Source: Lachnospiraceae bacterium OM04-12BH (lineage in GTDB: Bacteria; Bacillota; Clostridia; Lachnospirales; Lachnospiraceae). From it: a stretch of 64,000 bases of DNA. The position numbers and the translations under genes are program-made. The stretch covers positions 1 through 64,000 of the forward strand of contig QULQ01000010.1 in the NCBI GenBank assembly GCA_003490145.1. Reading direction: 5' to 3'. Under the pieces are notes generated by a model that was not told the DNA's origin, ran no database searches, and saw only the letters and a list, made by a program, of their open reading frames with translations. Positions 34,238 to 42,985 of the stretch are shown here, piece after piece (within the stretch, counting starts at the first letter, position 1; each line of letters starts with the position of its first letter).

Positions 34238-34645
34238 TTATGTATTCCTCCTAAATCCCGCCTCATCCACATATTCGGGGTGCTCTTTCAGATATTCATC
34301 CCTGTCTCCGCAGATGGTATAATCACACTTGCACCCGTCCGCACAGGTGGTCGTCCGCATCAGCCATGCGTGGAGCAACTCCATGGCGGCATAGTCCGGA
34401 TTGCACATGGCCGGCATAACTTCCAATAGGTCATGCTGCTTCACAAATTCCGCAATGGGGCAGGCAGTAAATTCGTAATAAATGGGCTTATCTTTCTCGT
34501 AGGGTGCAACGGACATTTCATAGTCATGCCATGCGTTGCACTTCTTTTCCGATGCAGCAGAGCGATTTTTGCCCGAATCTGCTTCTTGCATGGCTTGGAG
34601 TACAGAACATGGCAGGTACGATCAAATTGAAGATCTTCGTCTTTC
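34238..34645 (-). pseudogene. Second L-2-amino-thiazoline-4-carboxylic acid hydrolase, internal deletion
   Basis: ATG 34645 overlaps the methyltransferase stop (ATGA) and has GGAG upstream. The frame opens with MKDEDLQFDRTCHVLYSKP and then leaves the family. A different frame picks up about 34590 with KKCNAWHDYEM and continues as FTACPIAEFVKQHDLLEVMPA, DYAAMELLHAWLMRTTTCADG and CKCDYTICGDRDEYLKEHP, typical of the C-terminal half of this family. Well over 100 central residues appear to be lost. The cysteine pattern (CPI, CADGCKCDYTIC) differs from the other hydrolase at 32815, so they are distinct paralogues, not a recent duplication. Confidence 0.75.
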
Positions 34646-35267
34646 ATCCGAGTTTCTCCTGTTTCTGCCCGGTCACGCAAAGCCAGTCTTTTTTATTCTT
34701 GTGAATTTGAATATTTGTAAATCCGGCTTCTCTCAGTGCTGTCTTTAACTGCGCATCCCGATAAATGGTCATGCCGTCGATAAGCTGTGTCCACTTATCG
34801 TTCTTGTCGGTATCACCGGTGGCCTCGTTGCAGATGAGGAAGATACCACCAGTTTTCGTCACCCGATATACTTCACGGAAACAATCCACCAGCCCCGGCC
34901 AGAAATAGACGGTTTCAAAGGCAGTGACCACATCGAATTTATTATCTTCAAATGGCAGCACCGCAACACTGGCCTCCAACACACAGCAACGCCCCTCCGA
35001 AATTGTCTTTGCGTTCAGCTTTTTAGACTTCTCTACGCTGACGGAGGAATAGTCAATGCCGGTCACAGTTCCATTCGGGTAGCGTTTCAGCAGCTTGCAA
35101 AGATTTGCACCACCACCGCAGCCGCAGTCTAAAACTGCTGCATCTGTAGACAGGCCCAGGAAAGACATCCCCCAGTCTGCCAGCTTGCCATGACCGCTGT
35201 TCATCATGGCTACCATAATTTTTCCGCCAAGGCCTTCTGGTTTTTTCGTGTTTTCAAAGAATGACAT
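34644..35267 (-). CDS. Class I SAM-dependent methyltransferase
   Basis: This 207-residue protein starts at ATG 35267, which has GGGAGG upstream. It has the Rossmann-fold SAM motifs: VLDCGCGGGANLCKLL (motif I, about 46), VTGIDYSSVSVEKSKKL (motif II) and FDVVTAFETVYFWPGLVDCFREV (motif IV region), then GGIFLICNEATGD. It belongs to the broad methyltransferase-11/25 group; the acceptor is not known. The reading frame stays open 129 bases further upstream into a broken gene fragment, so an N-terminally extended product could in theory form. It lies between the TetR gene and the hydrolases in one long minus-strand operon. Confidence 0.88.
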   Translation of the reverse strand: MSFFENTKKPEGLGGKIMVAMMNSGHGKLADWGMSFLGLSTDAAVLDCGCGGGANLCKLLKRYPNGTVTGIDYSSVSVEKSKKLNAKTISEGRCCVLEASVAVLPFEDNKFDVVTAFETVYFWPGLVDCFREVYRVTKTGGIFLICNEATGDTDKNDKWTQLIDGMTIYRDAQLKTALREAGFTNIQIHKNKKDWLCVTGQKQEKLG

Positions 35268-35612
35268 CTTATTTCCTCCCCACCAGCAAACAAACCACGC
35301 AACGCCTTTCACATTGCCAATTTCCACGGCATCGTACATTTCTTTCAGCCGTACTTTCAAACTATCCACCGTCTCATAAGGCGGTGTGAAATCCATTTAG
35401 GGACAGGGCAGTGTCTGATAAACCGGCAGTGCTTTTTCAAGATAAGCATCACATTTCGCCTTGTTCATATCCCACACCAGACGGCACACCGCTTTTCCAC
35501 TCAGCGTGGTGCAGGTGATCATGCCGTCATAAAGGCTGTCTCCTCCTGTATAGCAGTTAGCTCTCTCTAACTCATGGCCTTTTGAAAAGCCGCCAACCGG
35601 CAGCTTTTCGAT
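35268..35612 (-). pseudogene. Unrecognised gene fragment split over two frames
   Basis: Directly after the TetR stop and in the same frame the sequence reads KGHELERANCYTGGDSLYDG, MITCTTLSGKAVCRLVWDM and CDAYLEKALPVYQTLPCP, then TAA. The next frame continues with DFTPPYETVDSLKVRLKEMYDA and GNVKGVAWFVCWWGG into the methyltransferase start. The two parts look like one C-terminal fragment with a single frameshift near 35397. I do not recognise the family, and no good start codon or ribosome site precedes it. Confidence 0.45.
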
Positions 35613-36191
35613 TTAATCAAATAATTCTTTGCAGGCACCACGCACCAGCGTTTCCAAAACCTGCGGATACAGTTTGCCAATTTCGCCCTGATGGGAAACG
35701 GTTAAGATCAGCCCACGAATAGTGGCGGCAGCCAGTTCCATTCCACCTTTCGGCATAAGCTCACTCGCCTCCAGAATTTGACGAATATGGATTTCATCAT
35801 CGTGATAGTGAGCATTTTTGATGTCCTCCGGTATCCGTCGCAGCAGATACTCCGCATCATTTTCGATAAAGGTCATAGCTTTGGTATCGGAAAGGTATTT
35901 ACAAGCGGCAAGTATGATTTTTGCAGCCCGCTCGGTCGGAGGAAGTTCAGCATTGTCCTGCAAAGCTTTCTCCGCTACAGCATAAGTTTCTGTATGAATG
36001 TTTTCCAGCACAGCAAAGAAAAGCAGTTCCTTTGATGGAAAAAACTTATAGAACGAACCCTTTGCAATGCCAGCCGCTTCGGTGAGTTGCTCCACCGATG
36101 TTTTCCGCATTCCGATAGTCACGGCACAACACAGTGCTTCATCCAGCAAATCCTTGCGGATCATTTCATTTTTCTGCTCTGTAAACGCCAA
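35613..36191 (-). CDS. TetR/AcrR family transcriptional regulator
   Basis: This 192-residue protein begins at TTG 36191, which has GGGGG upstream; the Met at 36164 is an alternative. The N-terminal helix-turn-helix (DEALCCAVTIGMRKTSVEQLTEAAGIAKGSFYKFFPSKE by position, residues about 15-53) is classical TetR. The rest is a helical ligand-binding domain. It is the first gene of the long minus-strand operon reaching to 28.4 kb, with a strong promoter and a candidate operator 25-75 bp upstream, so it likely represses this operon. The ligand is unknown. Confidence 0.92.
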   Translation of the reverse strand: MAFTEQKNEMIRKDLLDEALCCAVTIGMRKTSVEQLTEAAGIAKGSFYKFFPSKELLFFAVLENIHTETYAVAEKALQDNAELPPTERAAKIILAACKYLSDTKAMTFIENDAEYLLRRIPEDIKNAHYHDDEIHIRQILEASELMPKGGMELAAATIRGLILTVSHQGEIGKLYPQVLETLVRGACKELFD

Positions 36192-36212
36192 GTGATAACC
36201 CCCAAGCAAGTT

Positions 36213-36267
36213 TGACTGTTTTTGTTCTTTTAGTCATAATTGTATTCGTTGTATTCACGACTGTCAA
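36213..36267 (-). promoter_or_regulatory. TetR-operon promoter with candidate operator
   Basis: Read leftward: -35 TTGACA (36262-36267), 17-bp spacer, -10 TACAAT (36239-36244). Just downstream, TGACT (36213-36217) and AGTCA (36232-36236) form an inverted repeat around the expected transcription start, a fitting place for TetR binding. Confidence 0.75.
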
Positions 36268-36416
36268 TAGGATTCAAAGAAAAGTTACAAATGCTGGAAA
36301 AATTTTGTTTTTATCAATTTTCCCAATATCCGGGACAAGACAGGAATAGAATTTCTCTTTATCTCATGGCAATATCATGGTAATCTATCTGTATCTTTAA
36401 AAATGAGGAACATACT

Positions 36417-36689
36417 ATGCATACAAAACTTACTATACCGGAAAGACTGAAAGCTTTGAGAGTCTCAGAAAAAAGAATGTCGTTGCAGGAGTTATCCGAT
36501 GCTACCGGTATCCCCAGCTCCACGCCTGGCAATTATGAAAAAGATGAAAATATGGATATGTCACTCGGCAATCTTATAACGCTTGCAGATTTTTACAACG
36601 TAAGCACAGATTACCTTCTCTGCCGGACAGAATTGGAGAGCGGGAACAAACCTATCTTTTATACCGATATGGCTTCACAGATGATATAG
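36417..36689 (+). CDS. XRE-type helix-turn-helix regulator, C-terminally truncated
   Basis: This 90-residue protein has an XRE domain (LTIPERLKALRV, MSLQELSDATGIPSSTPGNYE, SLGNLITLADFYNVSTDYLL). The wording resembles regulators carried by Clostridial integrative conjugative elements, which are usually about 130 residues. The family C-terminus after DYLL is replaced by an unrelated short tail (CRTELESGNKPIF onward). GAGGA lies upstream of the ATG. It is probably a residue of an element backbone. It may still bind DNA; whether it controls the two-component operon 64 bp downstream is unknown. Confidence 0.75.
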   Translation: MHTKLTIPERLKALRVSEKRMSLQELSDATGIPSSTPGNYEKDENMDMSLGNLITLADFYNVSTDYLLCRTELESGNKPIFYTDMASQMI

Positions 36690-36753
36690 AACATACACTG
36701 ACTGGAACTGCCGTGGTGGTTTTAACATATACGAGCGTAGATTGGAGCAAAAC

Positions 36754-37431
36754 ATGGAACAAATTTTAATTGTGGAAGACGACATAAGCTTAAATCAAGG
36801 TTTATGCCGTGCTTTGAAATCAGAAAATAGACAAATAATTTCATGCATGAATTTGAAGTCTACACGGGAACAGCTGCTTTGTGGCAGTGTATCACTGGTA
36901 CTTCTGGACATCAATCTGCCAGATGGAAATGGACTTGATTTTCTAAGTGAACTAAAAATAACAGATCCATTGTGTCCAGTCATTCTGTTGACTGCCAACG
37001 ATACGGATATGGACATCGTGACTGGACTTGAACAGGGTGCAGATGATTATATTACCAAGCCATTTTCTCTTTCCGTTTTACGAGCAAGAGTCAATACGCA
37101 ACTACGAAAGCAAGCAACATCTGTTCATACGGCGTTATTTCAGATGGATGGTTTTGTATTTGACTTTGACCAAATGCAATTTCGGGTAAACGGCACTGCC
37201 ATTGAGCTTAGCAAGACAGAGCAAAAGCTCCTTCGATTGTTGGTAGAAAATCATGGAAAACCTATGAGCCGTAGTGTTCTGATTGATCGTATCTGGACGG
37301 ACGGAGCCGAATATGTAGACGAAAATGCCCTTTCCGTCACGGTTAAGCGACTTCGTGATAAGCTGGGAGCACATGACTATATTCAAACGGTCTACGGTAT
37401 TGGATACATTTGGGAGAAAAAGCATGGATAA
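36754..37431 (+). CDS. OmpR-family response regulator (bacitracin/lantibiotic type)
   Basis: This 225-residue regulator has a receiver domain with acidic pair VEDD near residue 9, phospho-acceptor Asp in LVLLDINLPDGNG near 52 and Lys in DYITKPFSL near 101, and a C-terminal winged helix (ELSKTEQKLLRLLVENHG, ALSVTVKRLRDKLG, IQTVYGIGYIW). ATG 36754 has GGAG upstream. The last 8 bases overlap the kinase start. With the ABC transporter that follows, it forms the usual antimicrobial-peptide sensing and export module found on mobile elements. Confidence 0.93.
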   Translation: MEQILIVEDDISLNQGLCRALKSENRQIISCMNLKSTREQLLCGSVSLVLLDINLPDGNGLDFLSELKITDPLCPVILLTANDTDMDIVTGLEQGADDYITKPFSLSVLRARVNTQLRKQATSVHTALFQMDGFVFDFDQMQFRVNGTAIELSKTEQKLLRLLVENHGKPMSRSVLIDRIWTDGAEYVDENALSVTVKRLRDKLGAHDYIQTVYGIGYIWEKKHG

Positions 37432-38347
37432 TTGGATTATTATTCTGGTATTATCCTGTGTGCTAATTACCGTGCTTGTGATTTTCATAAACTACCGCAG
37501 AACTCAAAAGACAATGGATACCATTGAGCAGATGTTGGATGCGGCTGCCGACGGAACTTATTCTGAATCCAATTTCGATGAAAGCCGTTTATCGGCACTG
37601 GAAACCAAATTTGCTCATTATTCATCCGCATCTTCAATCTCTGCTCAGAATGTAACTGCTGAAAAAGATAAGATTAAAACTCTTATCGCAGATATTTCCC
37701 ACCAGACTAAAACGCCGATTGCCAATCTTCTGCTTTACAGTGAATTGATTTCAGAAGAAGAACTTTCCGTGGAAATGCGTTCTAATGTGAATGCGATTAG
37801 ACAGCAGACAGAAAAATTGCGCTTTTTAATTGATTCTCTGGTAAAGCTTTCCAGACTGGAAAATGGTATTTTAACCTTATCTCCACGGCAGGAAGCTATT
37901 CAGACAATGCTTAACGATATTCAGAAACAATATGTGTCCAAAGCTAAGAGCAAAGGTTTGAACTTACAGGTAATACCCAGTGAAGCGAAGGCCTCCTTTG
38001 ATCCTAAATGGACAACGGAAGCCATCGGGAATCTGGTGGACAATGCGATCAAATACACCCCTTGCGGCAGCATTATCATAAAAGTGTCGGAATATGAATT
38101 GTTCACTCGTATTGATGTATCCGATACAGGAATTGGCATTGAAGAAATGGAACAGCCAAAGATTTTCTCTCGCTTCTATCGTTCAGAAAATGTTCGAGAA
38201 GATGAAGGTGTTGGCATCGGTCTATATCTGTCACGAGAAATTATATCCAGCGAAGGTGGGTATATAAAGTTGACCTCCGAACTGAGGAAAGGCTCTACTT
38301 TTTCGGTATTTCTTCCAAGACAAGCTGAAATCTTACAAAGCTGTTAG
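37424..38347 (+). CDS. Sensor histidine kinase of the peptide-sensing type
   Basis: The protein is 307 residues from ATG 37424, which has GGAG upstream and overlaps the response regulator. It has only one clear N-terminal membrane helix (NWIIILVLSCVLITVLVIF), no extracellular sensor domain, the H-box ISHQTKTPIANLLLYSEL near 122, N-box IGNLVDNAIKYTP near 225, then SDTGIGIEE and GVGIGLYLSREI. Kinases of this intramembrane-sensing build usually receive the signal from a partner ABC permease. That partner is probably the large permease at 39133-41805. Confidence 0.92.
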   Translation: MDNWIIILVLSCVLITVLVIFINYRRTQKTMDTIEQMLDAAADGTYSESNFDESRLSALETKFAHYSSASSISAQNVTAEKDKIKTLIADISHQTKTPIANLLLYSELISEEELSVEMRSNVNAIRQQTEKLRFLIDSLVKLSRLENGILTLSPRQEAIQTMLNDIQKQYVSKAKSKGLNLQVIPSEAKASFDPKWTTEAIGNLVDNAIKYTPCGSIIIKVSEYELFTRIDVSDTGIGIEEMEQPKIFSRFYRSENVREDEGVGIGLYLSREIISSEGGYIKLTSELRKGSTFSVFLPRQAEILQSC

Positions 38348-38393
38348 AATTGAATTCTCTCTCGAAAGATTGTGGAAAGAATTGTGTGATATG

Positions 38394-38431
38394 ATCTGTA
38401 TGTAGAAACAAAAACTACATACAGATTTTTT
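38394..38431 (+). terminator. Terminator or attenuator between kinase and ABC genes
   Basis: A perfect 12-bp stem (38394-38405 with 38415-38426, 9-base loop) is followed by a run of T ending at 38431. The ABC ATPase start is only 18 bp further on, with its ribosome site between, so this hairpin limits or regulates read-through from the kinase gene. Confidence 0.8.
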
Positions 38432-38448
38432 AATGGAGGAAAAAGCTT

Positions 38449-39120
38449 ATGAAAATATTACAGGCAAATGACCTGATCAAGATTTATGGATCCGGTGAAA
38501 CTTCCGTGCACGCACTAGACGGAGTGAATTTTTCTGTAGAAAAAGGTAAATTTGTTGCCATTGTCGGCACTTCTGGTTCTGGTAAGTCTACGTTGTTGCA
38601 TATGCTGGGTGGTTTGGATAGACCGACTTCCGGCAGCGTTATCGTGGATGGCAAGGACATTTTCTCATTGGTGGATGAAGCCCTAACCATTTTCCGTCGA
38701 AGAAAAATCGGCTTCGTGTTCCAGAATTACAATCTGGTTCCCGTTCTAAATGTATACGAAAACATCGTCCTCCCGATTCAACTGGACGGCAAACAGGTAG
38801 ATAACGCCTATATTGACAGTATTATTGAAACATTGGGGCTTGAAAGCAAGCTACAAAACCTTCCCAATAACCTTTCTGGTGGGCAACAGCAACGTGTAGC
38901 AATTGCAAGAGCATTGGCATCTAAACCTGCAATTATTCTTGCTGATGAACCTACCGGAAATCTGGATTCCAAAACCAGTCAAGATGTTCTTGGGCTTCTG
39001 AAAGTGTCCAGTCAAAAATATACACAGACCATCGTCATGATTACCCACAATGAAGAAATTGCCCAACTTGCAGACCGTATTATTCGCATTGAGGACGGCA
39101 AAATTGTGGAGCACAAGTAA
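38449..39120 (+). CDS. ABC transporter ATP-binding protein (BceA/MacB type)
   Basis: This 223-residue ATPase has Walker [16 protein letters not shown] near 40, Q-loop [18 protein letters not shown] near 90, signature [16 protein letters not shown], Walker [16 protein letters not shown] and H-loop [10 protein letters not shown], all intact. It belongs to the LolD/MacB/BceA group, which powers FtsX-like permeases in peptide detoxification. GGAGGAAAA lies upstream of the ATG. The permease gene begins 12 bp after its stop. Confidence 0.95.
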   Translation: MKILQANDLIKIYGSGETSVHALDGVNFSVEKGKFVAIVGTSGSGKSTLLHMLGGLDRPTSGSVIVDGKDIFSLVDEALTIFRRRKIGFVFQNYNLVPVLNVYENIVLPIQLDGKQVDNAYIDSIIETLGLESKLQNLPNNLSGGQQQRVAIARALASKPAIILADEPTGNLDSKTSQDVLGLLKVSSQKYTQTIVMITHNEEIAQLADRIIRIEDGKIVEHK

Positions 39121-39132
39121 GGAGGGGTGATT

Positions 39133-41805
39133 ATGAATGTAAAAAACAAACGCTGTATCCGGAACTTAAGCCACAAACAACTGAAAGCATCAAAAACAAG
39201 AAATTTGATTGCTGTTTTTGCGATTACTTTGACAACGTTGCTGTTTACATCGCTATTCACGATTGCACTTTCCATCAATGATGGCTTTCAGCAATCCAAC
39301 TTTCGTCAATGCGGCGGTTGGAGCCATGGCACCTTCAAATATCTGACCGAGGAGCAGTTTGAGGAAATCAAAGATGACCCGCTGATTAAACAGTGGGGAT
39401 TGCGCAGATTTGTAGGAATGCCTTCAAAAGCTCCTTTTAACAAATCTCATGTCGAAGTAGGCTATTCCGATGCTGTGCAGGCACATTGGATGTACTGTGA
39501 TCCGATTACAGGCAGCCTGCCGAAAGAAGGAACCGATGAAGCCGCAACAGACACAAAAGTTTTGGAACTGTTGGGCATCAAACCTGAATTGGGAGCACAG
39601 TTCACCATGACTTTTGATGTGGATGGTCATGAAACCACCCAGACCTTCACCCTCTGTGGGTGGTGGGAGTACGATAAAGCAATCGTGGCAAACCATGTTC
39701 TGATTCCGCTAAGCCGTGCAGAAGCCATCTATCAGGAAACAGGATTGGTTCCCGATCAGGCAAATGATGGAATGACCGGAAAATGGAATATGGACGTGAT
39801 GTTTCCAAACGCCTGGAACATTGAAAAAAATATACAGCAAGTACTGAGCAATCACGGCTATCAGGATGAAAACCGCATTGATGGGGATAATTATGTAGCT
39901 ACGGGCATCAACTGGGGATACAGCGCTTCTCAGTTAGCAGATAACATAAACCCTATGACGGTGCTAACGATTGCAGCAGTTTTATTACTGATTATTTTTA
40001 CCGGTTATCTCATTATTTACAACGTATTTCAGATTTCTGTAGCCAACGATATTCGATTCTATGGGTTGCTGAAAACAATCGGAACAACACCACGCCAGCT
40101 GCGTAGAATTATTCGACAACAAGCAATGGTCCTTTGCCTGTTCGGGATTCCTTTGGGTTTACTTGGTGGATGGTTGGTAGGCGGGGCATTGACCCCTGTT
40201 ATTATTGCAAGGCTCAATGGAATTGTGAATACGGTTTCTGCGCGACCGATGATCTTTGTTGTGTCGGCGCTGTTTGCCTTGTTTACAGTACTCATTTCCT
40301 GCCGCCGTCCAGGTAAAATAGCAGCAAAAGTTTCTCCGGTAGAAGCGGTACGCTATACAGAAGGCATGAATATGAAGAGAAAGACCAGAAAATCGACAGG
40401 GACAGTTTCTCTTCTTTCCATGGCAAAAGCAAACCTAGGACGCAATCGAGGAAAAACATGGATTACGGTGATCTCCTTGTCTTTGGCAGTAGTGTTATTA
40501 AATCTTACCGTTATCTTTACCAAGGGATTTGACATGGACAAATACCTGTCTCATTTTGTGGCTACAGATTTCATTCTGGCAGATGCGGCCTATTTCCAAA
40601 CAGGTGTTGGTCAGAATTTTTCTGCGGACAGCCCTCTCCCACAGGAAGTCATCGATGAAGTTACATCTCAGGCAGAAATCACTGATGGAGCAAGGGTGTA
40701 TGGGAAAACCACCGTCATTCAGGAATTTATTTCAGAAGATTATTACCGTCACCTGCGGGAGCAGTGGTACAGTAAAGAAAAATTAGATCGTCTTGTTGAA
40801 TTAGAAGAAAAAACGGATGAGGGACTCCTTGCCGACAATGCCCAGGTCTATGGAATGGAAAGCTTTGCCCTGGATCATCTGAAGGTTTTGGAAGGTGATC
40901 TTTCCAAACTGTATGAACCCGCTGGTCGATACATTGCGGCAGTATATAGTGAAGATGATTACGGCGATCCCATCATGGATTCCCATTGGGCAAAGCTCGG
41001 AGATACCGTAACTCTGCGGTATGTGGAAGAACTGGAATATTACAATCCAAATACAGGAGAAGTTTATGGATCATGGGATGATATTCCAAATCCAGACACA
41101 GATGTCTGGGCATCACGGGCTGCAAAATGGCGGGATGTTGATTATACCGTGATAGCTTTGGTGTCTGTGCCAAGGCCACTTGATTACCGCTATTATGGCA
41201 ACGATGAGTTTGTAGTCAATGACCAGACATTCATTCAGGATACTAAAACGGATACCATCATGTACTATGCGTTTGATACGACAACCGATACCAACGACCG
41301 GATGGAAGCTTTCCTGTCTGATTATACGAAGAATGTCAATCCGCAGTTCGATTATGAAAGCAAGGCAACCTATGTAGAAGAATTTGAGAGTTTCCGTTCC
41401 ATGTTCTTGTTGCTTGGCGGAGCATTGAGCCTTATTGTCGGATTGGTAGGGATTCTCAACTTTTTCAATGCAATTCTGACGGGCATCATCACCCGGAAGA
41501 GAGAATTTGCCATGCTGCAATCTGTTGGTATGACAGGCAAACAGCTCAAGACAATGTTGGTGTATGAGGGCTTGTTTTATGCTCTGGGGGCAGGCTTGCT
41601 ATCACTCGTTCTGGCAATCACATTGAGCCCGCTGGCCGGCGCAACACTAGGCAATATGTTCTGGTTCTTTACCTACCGTTTTACAATAATGCCCATCCTT
41701 ATGCTATTACCAATTTTTGCACTGTTAGGTACACTAATTCCATTAGTAATTTACCGGTTTGTTGCAAAATCTACAATCATAGAGCGTTTAAGAGAAAACG
41801 AATAA
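39133..41805 (+). CDS. Large FtsX-type ABC permease
   Basis: The protein is about 890 residues from ATG 39133 (GGAGGGG upstream; an in-frame GTG at 39127 overlaps the ribosome site). It has an N-terminal helix (NLIAVFAITLTTLLFTSL), an extracellular region, a three-helix FtsX block near 280-410, a second N-terminal-like helix near 440, a second large extracellular region, and a final FtsX block near 760-880 (FFNAILTGIITRKREFAMLQSVGMTGKQL). It is larger than BceB (about 650). Together with the ATPase and two-component genes it forms a peptide-resistance or sensing module; the ligand is unknown. Confidence 0.9.
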   Translation: MNVKNKRCIRNLSHKQLKASKTRNLIAVFAITLTTLLFTSLFTIALSINDGFQQSNFRQCGGWSHGTFKYLTEEQFEEIKDDPLIKQWGLRRFVGMPSKAPFNKSHVEVGYSDAVQAHWMYCDPITGSLPKEGTDEAATDTKVLELLGIKPELGAQFTMTFDVDGHETTQTFTLCGWWEYDKAIVANHVLIPLSRAEAIYQETGLVPDQANDGMTGKWNMDVMFPNAWNIEKNIQQVLSNHGYQDENRIDGDNYVATGINWGYSASQLADNINPMTVLTIAAVLLLIIFTGYLIIYNVFQISVANDIRFYGLLKTIGTTPRQLRRIIRQQAMVLCLFGIPLGLLGGWLVGGALTPVIIARLNGIVNTVSARPMIFVVSALFALFTVLISCRRPGKIAAKVSPVEAVRYTEGMNMKRKTRKSTGTVSLLSMAKANLGRNRGKTWITVISLSLAVVLLNLTVIFTKGFDMDKYLSHFVATDFILADAAYFQTGVGQNFSADSPLPQEVIDEVTSQAEITDGARVYGKTTVIQEFISEDYYRHLREQWYSKEKLDRLVELEEKTDEGLLADNAQVYGMESFALDHLKVLEGDLSKLYEPAGRYIAAVYSEDDYGDPIMDSHWAKLGDTVTLRYVEELEYYNPNTGEVYGSWDDIPNPDTDVWASRAAKWRDVDYTVIALVSVPRPLDYRYYGNDEFVVNDQTFIQDTKTDTIMYYAFDTTTDTNDRMEAFLSDYTKNVNPQFDYESKATYVEEFESFRSMFLLLGGALSLIVGLVGILNFFNAILTGIITRKREFAMLQSVGMTGKQLKTMLVYEGLFYALGAGLLSLVLAITLSPLAGATLGNMFWFFTYRFTIMPILMLLPIFALLGTLIPLVIYRFVAKSTIIERLRENE

Positions 41806-41810
41806 ACGAG

Positions 41811-41855
41811 CAATCCGCCAGTACAGGCATTTATCATGCCAGTATAGGCGGATTG
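41811..41855. repeat. Inverted repeat after the permease gene
   Basis: CAATCCGCC (41811-41819) and GGCGGATTG (41847-41855) pair perfectly, with an inner GGCA/TGCC stem. It lies 5 bp past the permease stop and may terminate its transcript, but no T-run follows. The rest of 41856-42038 is AT-rich with no gene that I can support. Confidence 0.5.
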
Positions 41856-42038
41856 CCATTCAGTATCAAATTAGCATAAAGCTGCCTGTGACCCAGTCAG
41901 ATGAAACGCGAGACATATATTATTCCTCTATCTCTTTTTTATTTTTATACTTATATCTTCTTTTCAACATTTTACAACACTACAATATCATCATATAAAC
42001 AATAGAACATACTCATTTGCACCCCTTCCCTGCTACAA

Positions 42039-42155
42039 TTAAATCACTTCAAAATGCTTCAATGCATCCTTTATCGCTTCCACTTTCTCCGCTGTCGGAT
42101 GCTTCCTTGTGGAAACGCGTGTATATAAATAAACTCTGATTTTTTCTTTCTTCAA
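42039..42155 (-). pseudogene. N-terminal remnant of a serine recombinase
   Basis: A 38-codon frame from TTG 42155, with GGAGGT about nine bases upstream, begins KKEKIRVYLYTRVST. That is the start of the resolvase/invertase domain of serine site-specific recombinases, including the YTRVST block with the catalytic Ser. After it the sequence turns into unrelated codons (KHPTAEKVEAIKDALKHF) and stops. A full large serine recombinase has 450-550 residues. It directly follows the KilA-N gene and is the clearest trace of a mobile-element integration module at the right side of the island. Confidence 0.65.
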
Positions 42156-42156
42156 T

Positions 42157-42923
42157 TTACATATCACCTCCTGGAAGCACCGAAACCGCTGATAAATTAA
42201 TACTGGCTAATGTATCCATCTGCTTAATTGCCAAATTTCTAAGCAATACGAGTCTTTCTGATTGAGATTTTCCCTGTTCAATTAAAATTGCATTATAGCT
42301 CTCCATATTTGCCAATACCAATAACTGATTTAAATTTGCATCGTCACGCACATTACCCTTTTTACTTGGATTGTTATTTTTCCATTGCTTTGCAGTTTGT
42401 CCAAATAAAGCAACATTTAAAAGATCTGCTTCACTGGCATATGTATAGGCAATCTGTTCCGGTGTTAGTTCTGGTGGAATCAAATTTTCTTTTACTGCAT
42501 CTGTATGAATACGATAGTTCACCTTTGATAATGCTCTGTTCAAATTCCAATCCAATGACAGGCGACTATTTTCGTCCTGTTTCAGTCTGCGATAGTCTTT
42601 CATAATATACAGTTGAAATTCTGGAGAAATCCATGTTGCAAATGCCATAGCAATATCACTATGTGCATAAGTTCCTCCACCATACCTGCCTGCTTTCGAT
42701 ACTATTCCAATAGCATTTGTCTGTTCAATCCATTTGGTCGGTGTCATAACAAATCTGTTTAATCCCGCCTCACTTCTAACCGCCTCGAATTGCACACGGT
42801 TAAAATCCGGATTGTGAAGTTCTTCCCAGACCGCCAAAAACTCAACTGTATTCCTGTTTCGCATCCAGTTCTGAATGACAAATCTGGGATCATTATCATT
42901 TCTGTATTTTGCGATATCTGTCT
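42157..42923 (-). pseudogene. KilA-N domain protein, 5' truncated
   Basis: The open frame begins at about 42923 with TDIAKYRNDNDPRFVIQNW and an internal Met at 42864, continuing MRNRNTVEFLAVWEELHNPDF, KWIEQTNAIGIVSKAGRYGGG, YAHSDIAMAFATWISPEFQLYI. This is a KilA-N DNA-binding domain, with a C-terminal region of unknown role. The first 25 or so residues of the usual domain are missing, since a stop codon and foreign sequence lie just upstream. KilA-N genes are carried by phages and conjugative elements. The product from 42864 (235 residues) could still be made, but no ribosome site is evident. Confidence 0.75.
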
Positions 42924-42985
42924 AACACATTTTCCGCATTTGGTGTAAATACGAAATGGTCGAAAAACTGCGTAAAATCAAGGAT
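42896..42985 (-). other. Unrecognised coding-like remnant at the right island border
   Basis: About 29 codons after the rlmD stop read ILDFTQFFDHFVFTPNAEN and VLDRYRKIQK then TGA. It looks like protein-coding sequence but has no start codon and no family that I recognise. It overlaps the truncated 5' end of the KilA-N gene in another frame, so the junction between the two foreign segments lies here. Confidence 0.3.

Noticed and set aside
36210..36416. Second operator palindrome or small RNA between TetR and XRE genes
   Set aside because: Apart from the TetR promoter and one TGACT/AGTCA repeat, nothing stands out.
41856..42038. Short AT-rich frames with weak ribosome sites between the permease gene and the recombinase remnant
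   Set aside because: All are under 20 codons and show no family resemblance.
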